Part shown: piece after piece, positions 33,931-43,360 of the stretch
Position numbering within the stretch: position 1 is the first letter of the stretch
Layout: each line of letters begins with the position of its first letter
Assembly: GCA_910577505.1 (NCBI GenBank)
Contig: CAJTLN010000001.1
Location: 583,183-638,391, forward strand
Source of the DNA: an uncultured Bacilli bacterium
GTDB taxonomy: Bacteria > Bacillota_I > Bacilli_A > RF39 > UBA660
DNA length: 55,209 bases
Reading direction: 5' to 3'
The notes under the pieces: model-generated
Seen by the model: the letters and a program-made list of their open reading frames with translations, nothing else
The model's database searches: none
Told to the model about the DNA's origin: nothing
Made by a program: the position numbers and the translations under genes

Positions 33931-35040
33931 ATGAGCAAGGTCGGAATTTTATCTATGCAAAGAATAAAAAACTATGGATCATTCTTACAAGCATATGCCT
34001 TAAAGACAATGCTAGAAAAATTGGGTCACGAAGTTGAATTTGTTGATTATCATGTTGAAGAGCCTATTATTAAAACAGAAGATAATGTCAAAAATGATAA
34101 AATGTCAAAGGCAATAAAAGCATTAAAAGGTGAAGAACCATTAATTCAAAAAATAAAATATATATTACATAAGAAAAACTTCGGAAAAGGATATTATAAA
34201 ATATTGAATTTAACTGCAGAGTCAAATTATACTCCTAAACTTGATACATTAGTAATTGGTAGTGATGAGGTATTCAATTGCATTCAAGAAAACAAAAATG
34301 TTGGTTACTCGCTTGAACTATTTGGAAAAAATAACAATGCAAATAAAGTAGTAACATATGCTGCTTCTTTTGGAAATACTACATTAGAAAAACTAAAAAA
34401 ATTTGGAAAAGAAAAAGAGATAGGAAATCTAATCTCAAAGTTTGACGCTATATCAGTTAGGGATAATAATAGTGGAAAAATAGTTGAAAAACTAACTAAT
34501 AAAAAAGTTATATATAATTTAGATCCTGTTCTAGCTTATGACTATATAGGAGAATGTACTCTTATACCAGAGATAAAAATAAAGGAAAAGTACATGATAG
34601 TATATGCATATTCAGGTAGAATATCAGCAGAAGAGTCAGACTATATAAAAGAATATGCTAAAAAAAATAATTTAAAAGTATACTCTATAGGAGGGGCACA
34701 AAAGTGTGCTGACAAATTTATTGATTGTAGTCCTTTTGAGGTTTTATCATATTTTAAAAATGCAGAGCTTATAGTTACTGATACATTTCATGGAAGTATT
34801 TTTTCGATAATAACACATAGTAACTTTGTTACATTAGTTAGAAAAAGTGTTGGCAACGCTTATGGTAATGAAGAAAAGTTAACTGATTTACTTGAAAGAT
34901 TAAGTTTGAAAAATAGAATTATTTTTGAAATAGAAAAAGCAGAATTTAAATTAAAAGAAAAAATAGATTACAAAAAAATTGATAATATAATAAATAAAGG
35001 TCGTAAAGAAAGTCTAGAATATTTAAGAAAGGAAGTTTAA
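33931..35040 (+). CDS. Polysaccharide pyruvyl transferase family protein (1)
   Basis: 369 aa of the WcaK/CsaB-related family (PF04230). KVGILSMQRIKNYGSFLQAY at the start, GSDEVFNC near residue 110, YAASFG, and a C-terminal VTDTFHGSIFSIIT, which carries the conserved D-x-x-H-G motif. Members transfer pyruvate ketals from phosphoenolpyruvate to sugars, giving acidic polysaccharide. A second, clearly related copy is at 38229. It is next to glycosyltransferases in the same operon. Confidence 0.88.
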   Translation: MSKVGILSMQRIKNYGSFLQAYALKTMLEKLGHEVEFVDYHVEEPIIKTEDNVKNDKMSKAIKALKGEEPLIQKIKYILHKKNFGKGYYKILNLTAESNYTPKLDTLVIGSDEVFNCIQENKNVGYSLELFGKNNNANKVVTYAASFGNTTLEKLKKFGKEKEIGNLISKFDAISVRDNNSGKIVEKLTNKKVIYNLDPVLAYDYIGECTLIPEIKIKEKYMIVYAYSGRISAEESDYIKEYAKKNNLKVYSIGGAQKCADKFIDCSPFEVLSYFKNAELIVTDTFHGSIFSIITHSNFVTLVRKSVGNAYGNEEKLTDLLERLSLKNRIIFEIEKAEFKLKEKIDYKKIDNIINKGRKESLEYLRKEV

Positions 35041-35041
35041 A

Positions 35042-36013
35042 ATGTTAATTAGTGTAATTATACCAGTATATAATTCAGAAAAATATTTAAATAAGTGTCT
35101 AGAATCTTTAGAGAAGCAAACTATATTTAATAAATTAGAATTAATTTTTATTGACGATGGCTCAGTTGACAATTCAGCAAATATTTTAGATGAATTTGCA
35201 CAAAGGAATAAAAATGTAAAAGTTAAACATATAAAAAATAACGGTGTTTCAAATGCGAGAAATGTTGGTATAAAATTAGCATCATGTAATTATATCTCTT
35301 TTATAGATTCGGATGATTATATTGATCGAGATTATTTTGAAATGTTTCTCAATGAATTAGAAAAAAAAGATTCAGATATTATAATTAGTGGCTTTATAGC
35401 AGAATATTCTAATAAAAGTGTACAAAAAAAATCAGATGTTAGAAAAAACATTGATGATAATAAAAACATAATTAAAGAATTCTTGCTTGGGCGAATAGAA
35501 CCAAATTGTACTAATAAGCTTTTCAAAAAAGAGTTAATGGGCAATTTGAAATTCGAAATAGATTTAGCTATAGCAGAAGATAAACTTTTTGTATTTAATT
35601 ATTTACAAAAGGCAAATAGTGCAACTATTGTAAATGAAGCAAAATATCATTATGCAATTAATGAAACATCAGCATTTAAAAAGAAATTTGATAAAAAAAG
35701 ATTTGACTCATTAAAAGTCGCAAAAAAAATAACTGATTACGTTAATGCAAAATATACTGAATTTAATGAGCTTGCAAAATCAATGGAAATAGATGTTAAA
35801 TGTAGGGTATATTGTGATATATATGCATCTAATTTACAAGGAGAATTTAAAAACGAAGTAAAAGCTCTAAAGAAAAGCATAAGAAACTTCAAAATATCAA
35901 AAAAAATAAAATATTCATCCAAGAAGCATACACTAGCATTAATCGCTGCAAAAATTAGTCCAAAATTTTATAACATATTAAAAAATGAAATGAAATTACA
36001 ATATAAGAGTTAA
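35042..36013 (+). CDS. GT2-family glycosyltransferase (1)
   Basis: 323 aa. ISVIIPVYNSEKYLNKCLES, LIFIDDGSVDNS and FIDSDDYID (the D-x-D metal site) are the classical GT-A fold motifs; AEDKLFVFNYL supplies the catalytic-base region. The C-terminal 100 residues are helical and basic and probably bind the membrane surface. The one base between this ATG and the previous stop points to coupled translation. Confidence 0.9.
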   Translation: MLISVIIPVYNSEKYLNKCLESLEKQTIFNKLELIFIDDGSVDNSANILDEFAQRNKNVKVKHIKNNGVSNARNVGIKLASCNYISFIDSDDYIDRDYFEMFLNELEKKDSDIIISGFIAEYSNKSVQKKSDVRKNIDDNKNIIKEFLLGRIEPNCTNKLFKKELMGNLKFEIDLAIAEDKLFVFNYLQKANSATIVNEAKYHYAINETSAFKKKFDKKRFDSLKVAKKITDYVNAKYTEFNELAKSMEIDVKCRVYCDIYASNLQGEFKNEVKALKKSIRNFKISKKIKYSSKKHTLALIAAKISPKFYNILKNEMKLQYKS

Positions 36014-36028
36014 AAAGGAGGAACAAAA

Positions 36029-37021
36029 ATGGAAAAACCTTTTCTATCTTTAATCATACCTATTTATAATGTTGAGAGATACCTTAATGATTGCGTTGAT
36101 TCAATATTAAGACAAATCGAAAATGAAAACATAGAAATACTATTAATTGATGACGGCTCAACGGATGGTTCATCTTCAATATGCGATAGTTACAAGGACA
36201 AAAGAATTAAAGTATACCATAAAAAAAATGGAGGTCTTTCTGACGCAAGAAATTATGGATTATTAAAATCTAATAGTGACTATGTGTTTTTCGTTGATTC
36301 AGATGACTTTATTCAAAAGAACTGCATAATTGATATTATTTCATTAGTAAAAATGAATAAAGAATTAGAAGTAATTTTATTTGACGCAAAATTTGTTGAT
36401 GAATCTGGAAAAGAAATTAAGAAAAGTGGATACAGCTTTGAACATAAAGGATTAGAAAATAATAAAATATATACTGGAAGAGAAATTATAGAGAAGCAAC
36501 TAAATGCTTGTGACGAATATTTGACAACAGTTTGGCTAGGAGTATATAAGAAAAGTTTGTTAATTGATAATAGTTTATTTTTCGAAAAAGGTTTAATCCA
36601 TGAAGATGAAATGTGGACGCCTAAAGTATTAATTGAATCAAATAAAGTATTATATATTAATAAAAAGTACTACTGCTATAGAATTAGAGAAGATTCTATA
36701 ATGAGAGATAATAAAAAAAACAACTCTAAACATATAGAAGCCCAAATCTACATTTTTTCTTCACTATATAAATATTATACTTACAAAATAAAAGATGAAT
36801 CATTTTTAAAAAATATTAATAATAACCTAAGTAAACGATATTTACACGCTATAACAAAATATGAATTTCATAAATATCCTAATCTTTATAAAAGAGTAAA
36901 TAAATTAGAAATATTAAAAAAATCAAGTAAACATAAAAATATCATAAGAGCATTTTTACTATTTCTAAATAAATATTTATATTCGTATATTACAGTTTTT
37001 TTAAAGAATAAAAAGGGATGA
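36029..37021 (+). CDS. GT2-family glycosyltransferase (2)
   Basis: 330 aa. LSLIIPIYNVERYLNDCVDS, ILLIDDGSTDGSS, NGGLSDARNYGL and FVDSDDF are the GT-A motifs; HEDEMWTP is the later acidic motif. It stops with TGA, which shows that TGA is a stop codon in this genome. AAAGGAGG precedes the ATG. Donor and acceptor unknown. Confidence 0.9.
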   Translation: MEKPFLSLIIPIYNVERYLNDCVDSILRQIENENIEILLIDDGSTDGSSSICDSYKDKRIKVYHKKNGGLSDARNYGLLKSNSDYVFFVDSDDFIQKNCIIDIISLVKMNKELEVILFDAKFVDESGKEIKKSGYSFEHKGLENNKIYTGREIIEKQLNACDEYLTTVWLGVYKKSLLIDNSLFFEKGLIHEDEMWTPKVLIESNKVLYINKKYYCYRIREDSIMRDNKKNNSKHIEAQIYIFSSLYKYYTYKIKDESFLKNINNNLSKRYLHAITKYEFHKYPNLYKRVNKLEILKKSSKHKNIIRAFLLFLNKYLYSYITVFLKNKKG

Positions 37022-37025
37022 AAAA

Positions 37026-38228
37026 ATGACTAATAATAGATATATAATTAAGTTTTCAAAAACTGATTTGAGATTATTAATAATTTCTCTAATTTTTTTC
37101 TTAGGACTTTTCAGGTGCTATTTATTTACTCAAAGCCAATTTAAATTATATAGTTTTTTTATAATGATAGTATATTTAGTGTTGTTCGGTAGGAATTACA
37201 AAATATTAAAACAATCAAAATTTGCTTTTCTATTTTCTATAGTGATTTTTATATCAGTAATATATTTAAATATTAGTAGCACAGTTTTATTTAACGCTAT
37301 ATTATATTTTTTACAATTTTTTATGATATTTGTTTTGACTAATTACCTAACTCATAAATATGGTTTAGAAAGATGCATTAAAGCATATATGGGAGCAACA
37401 ATAATTTTGACGCTAGCAATGGATATTTCAATTTTAGGAAATATTGAATTTGATCCGCTAAGATACCAAAACTTGAGTAGTTATATTTTTGGAAATAAAT
37501 TTATGGTAGCGTATTTACATATTCAAACTCTAGGTTTGGCTAGTGCTTATAAAGTGATTAAAAAAAATAATAAAAAAATGGGCGTAAATAAAATATGGTG
37601 GTTTTTGTACGCCATATATAGTATCTTTATTTGCTCAAAAGTTGATTGTAATACTGGAATGATTGGCTTGGTAATACTGGGAATATTTTTATTATTTCCA
37701 CTAACAGACAAAATAAAAAAATTTTTATCAAAACCATTTAATATATTGATTATCATGATAATTGCTAACATACTAATTATTGGTGGTAAGTTTGTTTTAG
37801 AAAGTAGCTTTGTACAATATATAATCGTCGAAGTTCTTCATGAAGATTTAACACTTACTGGAAGAACAGCTATTTACGAAATGTTGTATAATATTATAAG
37901 TCAAAAATGGCTATTAGGATACGGATATAATAGCGATACCATAACAAAACTAATAGGGTATGGAAATGCACAAAATGGAATATTACAATATGCTCTAGAT
38001 TGTGGCCTAATAGGATGCTTTGTATTTGGACTAAATTGGTATATTTGTATAAAGAAGGCAGAAGGACAAGAAAAAAATATTTGGCCAATATTCTGTTTAA
38101 TGTACGCATTTATTGTATGCTCATTAGTAGAAGTATCCTTTAAATTTAATTTTATGATTATATTAGCAATTATGCTTAGTGTTCCACTAGATAATAATTT
38201 AGAAGAAAATGAAAAAAGAGGTGATTAG
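37026..38228 (+). CDS. Wzy-type polysaccharide polymerase
   Basis: 400 aa with about ten to eleven hydrophobic helices and a larger extracytoplasmic loop containing LTGRTAIYEMLYNIISQKWL followed by LGYGYNS, a pattern typical of O-antigen ligase/polymerase proteins (the R-x3-Y/W and G-Y-G motifs). It joins repeat units on the outer face of the membrane. It overlaps no gene but lies 4 bp from each neighbour or closer, inside the operon. Confidence 0.85.
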   Translation: MTNNRYIIKFSKTDLRLLIISLIFFLGLFRCYLFTQSQFKLYSFFIMIVYLVLFGRNYKILKQSKFAFLFSIVIFISVIYLNISSTVLFNAILYFLQFFMIFVLTNYLTHKYGLERCIKAYMGATIILTLAMDISILGNIEFDPLRYQNLSSYIFGNKFMVAYLHIQTLGLASAYKVIKKNNKKMGVNKIWWFLYAIYSIFICSKVDCNTGMIGLVILGIFLLFPLTDKIKKFLSKPFNILIIMIIANILIIGGKFVLESSFVQYIIVEVLHEDLTLTGRTAIYEMLYNIISQKWLLGYGYNSDTITKLIGYGNAQNGILQYALDCGLIGCFVFGLNWYICIKKAEGQEKNIWPIFCLMYAFIVCSLVEVSFKFNFMIILAIMLSVPLDNNLEENEKRGD

Positions 38229-39323
38229 ATGAAGGTTGGAATTATGTCAATGCAGAGAGTACCAAATTTAGGTTCTTTCATGCAAGCTTATGGGCTAAAG
38301 AAAACTATTGAAGAACTAGGAAATGAAGTAGAATTCATAGACTTCCCCAAAGGAGAAAATCCAGGACAATTAGAATATGGATCTGATAAGAAAGAAATTA
38401 ATTTCATAAAAGAAAAAATAATAAAAGTAAGATATATCAAAAATATAAAAGCGTATAAAAAAAAGCATTTTACATATTATAATCATGAATTTCAAAATTA
38501 TTTAAAAGAATACTTAGAATTAACAGACAAAGAAAATTATGGAGAATGTGATACTTTAGTAGTTGGAAGCGACGAGGTTTTTAATTGTCTAAATTCAGAA
38601 TATGGATTTACAACAGAACCTTTTGGTGATTATAAAAATGCTAAGAAAATAATAACATATGCTGCATCTTGTGGTTGGACAAAATACGAATACTTAAACG
38701 ATACACAAAAAGTAAGATTAGAAAAAGCTACCAAAAAATTATCAGCTATATCAGTAAGAGATGAAAATACCAAAAATTTTATAAAAAAAATAACAAAAAA
38801 AGAGCCAGTATTAAATTTAGATCCAGTATTAATAAGCGACTATAACGATTTCTTTGAAAAAATGGAATCGCCAATTATATCTGAAAAATATATTTTAGTG
38901 TATGCCTACTATAATAGAATAAGTGATTATAAGACTATAAAAGCTATAAAAAAATTTGCTAAAAAAGAACAATGTAAATTAATAGCTGTGGGCTCACCAC
39001 AATTTTGGTGTGATGATTACGTAACGATTAATCCAAAACATATTTTAGATTTGTTTTCAAAAGCTAATTATGTTATAACGGATACTTTTCATGGAACAAT
39101 TTTTTCTATAAAATCAAAAAGCCAATTTATAACATTAATTAGAAAAAGTAATAATAATAAATTGTTACATTTATTAAAAAAATTAAATTTAGAATCGCAA
39201 ATAGTTAATGAATGCAACGAATTAGAAGAGAAACTAAAAAAAATAATAGACTATAAAAGAGTTGATACTAAATTAATTGAGGAAAAGAAAAAAACTATAG
39301 AATATTTAAAAAATAGTCTATAA
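38229..39323 (+). CDS. Polysaccharide pyruvyl transferase family protein (2)
   Basis: 364 aa, closely similar in layout to the protein at 33931: KVGIMSMQRVPNLGSFMQAY, VVGSDEVFNC, YAASCG, and VITDTFHGTIFSIKS. It starts directly after the Wzy stop codon. Two copies could add pyruvate at two positions of the repeat unit, or have diverged in specificity. Confidence 0.88.
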   Translation: MKVGIMSMQRVPNLGSFMQAYGLKKTIEELGNEVEFIDFPKGENPGQLEYGSDKKEINFIKEKIIKVRYIKNIKAYKKKHFTYYNHEFQNYLKEYLELTDKENYGECDTLVVGSDEVFNCLNSEYGFTTEPFGDYKNAKKIITYAASCGWTKYEYLNDTQKVRLEKATKKLSAISVRDENTKNFIKKITKKEPVLNLDPVLISDYNDFFEKMESPIISEKYILVYAYYNRISDYKTIKAIKKFAKKEQCKLIAVGSPQFWCDDYVTINPKHILDLFSKANYVITDTFHGTIFSIKSKSQFITLIRKSNNNKLLHLLKKLNLESQIVNECNELEEKLKKIIDYKRVDTKLIEEKKKTIEYLKNSL

Positions 39324-39341
39324 AGAAAAGAAGTGTAAATT

Positions 39342-40772
39342 ATGGGGAATAGGATAAAATATTTATTAAAGAATACTTCTCTTTTTGCAATTGGAGAACT
39401 AGGTTCTAAGCTAATAAATTTTTTCTTAGTACCACTATATACATATATTTTAACGGCTGAAGAATACGGAACAGTTGATTTGATTTTTACTATTAGTACT
39501 GTTATTATTCCTTTAGTTATGTTTAATATAGGTGAAGCAATTATGAGATATGCGTTAGATAAGGATGCTAATCATGAAAATCTGTTAAGTATTGGAATTG
39601 TTTCAATAATATTTGGGGTGATTATATCTTTATTAATAATACCTATATGTTCACACTTTTCAATCATTTCTAATTATTGCTGGTATATGTATTTTTATGT
39701 TATTCTTAGCGCCACAAAGACAGTAGTTACATGTTATTTAAGAGGAAAAGAAAAGTTAAAACTATATGTAAGTTGTAATTTATTAAATACATTTTTAATT
39801 GCGATATTAAATGTTTTCTTTTTAGCAGTTTTACATAAAGGAATTAAAGGATATCTTACAGCATATATTTTAGCGGAAGTTATTGCGATTATATATGCTT
39901 TAACATTTGGCAAAATATATAAAGATATAAAAAAATTCAAATTCGATAAAAATTTATGCAAAGCAATGATTTTATTTTCTTTAGCAGTTGTACCAAATTC
40001 TCTTTTATGGTGGGTAATAAACTCATCAGATAGAATAATGGTAACTGCTATAAGAAATGTCGCTGAAAATGGATTATTAGCAGTATCATATAAGTTACCT
40101 TCGATTCTAACAATGATTAATACAATATTAATGCAAGCATGGAAGTACTCAGCTATAAAAGAAAAAGATAGTAAAGATAAAGATGAATTCAGTAACAAAA
40201 TGTTTAATCAGTTCTTAAGAGCTAGCATGTTAATATCAGCATGTCTGATTTTAACGATTAAACCATTAACAAAAATTTTATTCGCTGAGTCATATTATAT
40301 GTCATGGGAATCAAGTGTCTTCTTACTAATAGGATTTATTTTGATGGGACTTAGTACTTTTGTTGGAACAATTTATTATGTGGAAAAAAATATGGTAGGA
40401 AATATGTTATCTGCACTATGTGGAGGTGTAGTAAATATTGTTTTAAACGCATTATTAATTCCGAAGATGGGGGCAGCTGGAGCAACGCTTGCAGCAACAA
40501 TCTGCTATTTTGTAATATTAATATATAGATATTTTGATACAAAAAAATATCAAAATATTCACTTATTTAAAAAAGAATATATATTAATGTTCACTTTAAT
40601 TATAATAATGACATTAGGAAACTTTATGAGTGTGCCAGTTGGTTTGCTAGTTTCAATCTTTAGTTTTGTTCTCTTGTTACTAATTAACTATAATTTTATT
40701 ATAAAATATATTAATACTGGCATAGAAATAATTCAAAATATGACTAGGAAAATAACAAATGCAAAACAATAA
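39342..40772 (+). CDS. Wzx-type polysaccharide flippase
   Basis: 476 aa with 12-14 hydrophobic helices of the MATE-like polysaccharide transporter superfamily. NTSLFAIGELGSKLINFFLV at the start and the TAEEYGTVDLIF segment are typical. It moves lipid-linked repeat units to the outer membrane face, upstream in function of Wzy. Its 3' end is followed by AAAGGAG for the next gene. Confidence 0.9.
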   Translation: MGNRIKYLLKNTSLFAIGELGSKLINFFLVPLYTYILTAEEYGTVDLIFTISTVIIPLVMFNIGEAIMRYALDKDANHENLLSIGIVSIIFGVIISLLIIPICSHFSIISNYCWYMYFYVILSATKTVVTCYLRGKEKLKLYVSCNLLNTFLIAILNVFFLAVLHKGIKGYLTAYILAEVIAIIYALTFGKIYKDIKKFKFDKNLCKAMILFSLAVVPNSLLWWVINSSDRIMVTAIRNVAENGLLAVSYKLPSILTMINTILMQAWKYSAIKEKDSKDKDEFSNKMFNQFLRASMLISACLILTIKPLTKILFAESYYMSWESSVFLLIGFILMGLSTFVGTIYYVEKNMVGNMLSALCGGVVNIVLNALLIPKMGAAGATLAATICYFVILIYRYFDTKKYQNIHLFKKEYILMFTLIIIMTLGNFMSVPVGLLVSIFSFVLLLLINYNFIIKYINTGIEIIQNMTRKITNAKQ

Positions 40773-40782
40773 AGGAGTAAAT

Positions 40783-42003
40783 ATGATGGAAAATATTGAA
40801 TTGGTAAAAAATAAAAAAGATTGTTGTGGCTGCGAGGCATGTATGAATATTTGTCCAAAGAATGCTATAACTATGGAAAAAGATGAATTTGGTTTTACAT
40901 ATCCCAAAATTGACAATGAAAAATGTATAAAGTGTGGATTGTGTAAGAGAACATGTGCATATCAAAATGAAAAAGAAAGTAGCAAGACAATCGAATCATA
41001 TGCATCTATATCAAAAGATTTAGAACTATTAAAAAAGTCAGCATCAGGTGGAATATTTGCATCTATTGCTATGAAAATATTAGAGAAAGATGGAGTAGTC
41101 TATGGATGTTCATTAGAACGTGAAGAAGATAGACTAACTCCGAAGCATATAAGAGTAGATGAGGCCAAAGATTTAGCAAAATTACAAGGTTCAAAATATG
41201 TCCAAAGCAAAACAGGTTTTATTTATCAAGACATAAAAAAAGATTTAAAGGACAATAAAATTGTTTTATTTTCTGGCACCCCATGTCAAGTAGCAGCACT
41301 TAATAGTTTTTTAGGCAACATAGATAAAACAAATTTGTTTACGATAGATATAATATGTCATGGAACTCCTAGTATTAAGTTTTTTCAAGATTATATCTCG
41401 GTACTTGAAAAGAAACTAAAAGGTAAAATAACCAATTTCTCATTTAGAGATAAAACAGAAGGCTGGGGACTTAAGGGAAAAGCATATTACATTGATAAAA
41501 AAAATACTAAAAAAGAGAAAATAATTCTATCTCATTTATCATCATATTATCGACTTTTTCTTAATTCATCAATTTATCGTGAGAATTGTTACAACTGTAA
41601 ATATGCTGGAGATAATCGTGTAGGAGATTTAACTATAGGAGACTATTGGGGAATAGAAAAAGAACATCCAGATTATCTAAAGAATAATGGTGGAGTAATC
41701 GACGAAAAGAAAGGGGTATCTTGTATTTTAGTAAATACACCCCAAGGAAAAAAATTAATAGAAAAGTTTGGAGAAGTTTTAGAAATAAAGCAATCAACAT
41801 TTGCAAAAGTAGCTAAACAAAATGGACAGCTTAATTACCCTAGTAAAAAAAATAAAGATAGAAAAAAAATACTAGAAATCTATAAGAACGAAGGATATGA
41901 AGGTGTAGAAAAATGGTTCTTTAGTAAACTTGGCTCAAAGAAATATTTATATTTTATTTGGGAAAAGATTCCAAGGAAAATACAATTATTAATAAAAAAA
42001 TGA
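40783..42003 (+). CDS. FrhB-type 4Fe-4S protein of polysaccharide clusters
   Basis: About 406 aa. AAAGGAG at 40771-40777 points to ATG 40783 (or 40786). Two ferredoxin-like 4Fe-4S motifs at the N-terminus (CCGCEACMNICP and CIKCGLCKRTC) are followed by coenzyme-F420-hydrogenase beta-subunit N- and C-terminal domains (SASGGIFASIA, LQGSKYVQSK, FSGTPCQVAAL, ICHGTPS, GDLTIGDYWG). Homologs are frequent next to pyruvyl transferases in Bacillota and Bacteroidota polysaccharide loci, and their exact reaction there is not settled. The gene ends with TGA, 44 bp before the ugd remnant. Confidence 0.85.
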   Translation: MMENIELVKNKKDCCGCEACMNICPKNAITMEKDEFGFTYPKIDNEKCIKCGLCKRTCAYQNEKESSKTIESYASISKDLELLKKSASGGIFASIAMKILEKDGVVYGCSLEREEDRLTPKHIRVDEAKDLAKLQGSKYVQSKTGFIYQDIKKDLKDNKIVLFSGTPCQVAALNSFLGNIDKTNLFTIDIICHGTPSIKFFQDYISVLEKKLKGKITNFSFRDKTEGWGLKGKAYYIDKKNTKKEKIILSHLSSYYRLFLNSSIYRENCYNCKYAGDNRVGDLTIGDYWGIEKEHPDYLKNNGGVIDEKKGVSCILVNTPQGKKLIEKFGEVLEIKQSTFAKVAKQNGQLNYPSKKNKDRKKILEIYKNEGYEGVEKWFFSKLGSKKYLYFIWEKIPRKIQLLIKK

Positions 42004-42046
42004 ATTATTATATATAATATCTGCTCGATTCAGTATTCAAGTAAAG

Positions 42047-42778
42047 AGAAAAGCATTATATGATAACTTATATCCTTCAAGAATTATAGTAGGTGAAAAA
42101 AGTGAAAGAGCAGAAGAATTTGCAAATCTTTTAAAAGATAATGCTTTAAAAGAAGATATTATTGTTAAATTCATGGGTTCAACTGAAGCAGAAGCAGTTA
42201 AACTATTTGCAAATACTTACTTAGCTTTACGTGTATCATACTTTAACGAATTAGATACATATGCTGAAGTAAAAGGATTAAATACTAAAGACATCATTGA
42301 TGGTGTATGTTTAGATCCAAGAATAGGAGACCATTATAATAATCCATCTTTTGGATATGGCGGATATTGCCTACCAAAAGATACAAAACAATTACTAGCT
42401 AACTATCAAGATGTACCAGAAAACTTAATTGAAGCAATCGTTAAATCTAACGATACAAGAAAACATCATGTAGCAGATATGATTTTAGCTAAGAATCCTA
42501 AAGTAGTAGGTGTATACAGATTAACAATGAAAGCTAACTCTGATAACTTTAGAGCATCAGCTATTCAAAGTGTTATTAAAATATTAAAAGAAAATGGTAC
42601 TAATGTAGTAATATATGAACCAACTTTAAAAGATAACACTTTTGAAGGAATTGAAGTAGTTCATGATTTAAAACTATTTAAAGATATTAGTGATGTAATT
42701 ATAGCTAATAGATTAGATAACGAATTAGAAGATTGTAAGGAATGTATCTATTCAAGAGATATATTTAGTAGAGATTAA
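42047..42778 (+). pseudogene. 5'-truncated UDP-glucose 6-dehydrogenase (ugd) remnant
   Basis: An open frame from about 42047 reads KALYDNLYPSRIIVGEKS, the end of the linker after the NAD-binding domain. It continues through the central helical domain (VKLFANTYLALRVSYFNELD), the catalytic-Cys loop FGYGGYCLPKDT and the C-terminal UDP-binding domain to the stop at 42776-42778. The NAD-binding Rossmann domain (about 150 residues) is missing, and the upstream sequence is unrelated end-of-operon DNA. A Met at 42173 could initiate a 201-aa product, but it could not oxidise UDP-glucose. It marks a recombination edge of the polysaccharide cluster. Confidence 0.85.
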
Positions 42779-42783
42779 TAATA

Positions 42784-42818
42784 AAAATGGTTAAGTGTAA
42801 TACTTAACCATTTTTTTA
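42784..42818 (+). terminator. Intrinsic terminator
   Basis: AAAATGGTTAAGT pairs with ACTTAACCATTTT, then a T-run. It ends the polysaccharide operon. Confidence 0.88.
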
Positions 42819-42997
42819 TGTACTAAAATAATATATAAATTTTTTATAACATATATAATTCATTATAAACGTAAATGTTTTTCTCGCTCTTTTAGAATTT
42901 AAATTCGGAAAATAAAGGTAAACAAAAGATGTAAAATAGTTTTTGAAGATAGAAAAAAATCAAAAAAATTTGATAAAAAAATAGCAAAAATTTAATG

Positions 42998-43026
42998 TTT
43001 ACAAAGTATATATTATTTGTTAAATT
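42998..43026 (+). promoter_or_regulatory. Candidate toxin promoter
   Basis: TTTACA (42998-43003), 17-bp spacer, extended -10 TGT-TAAATT (43018-43026). The predicted start near 43033 falls on the left arm of the inverted repeat at 43034-43046. Confidence 0.5.
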
Positions 43027-43033
43027 AGGTAGC

Positions 43034-43266
43034 GATACATTTGATGCAAGTGGCTTTCTTATTCATGGGGATTTGGTATTTAATCAAACAAGAATAAGGA
43101 GGTGGTAATTTTATGAGACAACGTGAAAAAGCTGACTGTTTTATAATTTTTACACTTCTTGGTGTTATATTTATTTTACTATTTATGTTAATTGCAAAAT
43201 AAAAAAACTGATTCGTAAGAATCAGCCAAACACTAGAAAGTCATTTGAACTAACATCAAATGTATC
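43034..43266. repeat. 13-bp perfect inverted repeat bracketing the small membrane-peptide gene
   Basis: GATACATTTGATG (43034-43046) is the exact reverse complement of CATCAAATGTATC (43254-43266). A second, weaker match continues inward (GGCTTTCT with AGAAAGTC). In a transcript from 43033 to about 43276 the 5' and 3' ends would pair, as in type I toxin mRNAs whose translation is held off by end-to-end folding. Confidence 0.85.
43113..43202 (+). CDS. 29-aa single-pass membrane peptide, candidate type I toxin
   Basis: Reads MRQREKADCFIIFTLL then GVIFILLFMLIAK and stops with TAA: a charged 8-residue start, a 19-residue hydrophobic helix and a terminal Lys, the architecture of Fst/TxpA/BsrG-class and holin-like toxic peptides. 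AAGGAGGTGG at 43097-43106 is an unusually strong ribosome binding site for so small a gene. It is flanked by an inverted repeat and overlapped at its 3' end by an oppositely directed promoter-terminator unit. It lies in a 780-bp stretch with no other gene. Confidence 0.7.
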   Translation: MRQREKADCFIIFTLLGVIFILLFMLIAK

Positions 43267-43296
43267 ATTTTTTTATTAAATGATAATTGCTTTCTT
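43201..43296 (-). ncRNA. Candidate antisense RNA antitoxin
   Basis: On the - strand TTGAAT (43331-43326), a 17-bp spacer and TATAAT (43308-43303) form a strong promoter, giving a start near 43296. The RNA would run toward the toxin gene and end at the hairpin CTGATTC-TTAC-GAATCAG (43225-43208) followed by seven U (43207-43201), about 95 nt. It would be fully complementary to the 3' untranslated part of the toxin transcript, including the right arm of the inverted repeat, and contains its own CATTTGA/TCAAATG hairpin suitable for kissing contact. Confidence 0.65.
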
Positions 43297-43360
43297 ACAT
43301 ATATTATAGCTTAAGTACTTTTTAAATTCAATATAATTCTAAAACAGTTACTTAAAAAAT

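Noticed and set aside
42173..42778. Intact 201-aa nucleotide-sugar dehydrogenase
   Set aside because: The homologous frame continues upstream of the Met to about 42047 and the NAD-binding domain is absent, so it is a truncated remnant.
43034..43266. Inverted repeat as ends of a tiny mobile element
   Set aside because: The arms are not bounded by a target-site duplication and they coincide with the predicted transcript ends; RNA folding explains them better.
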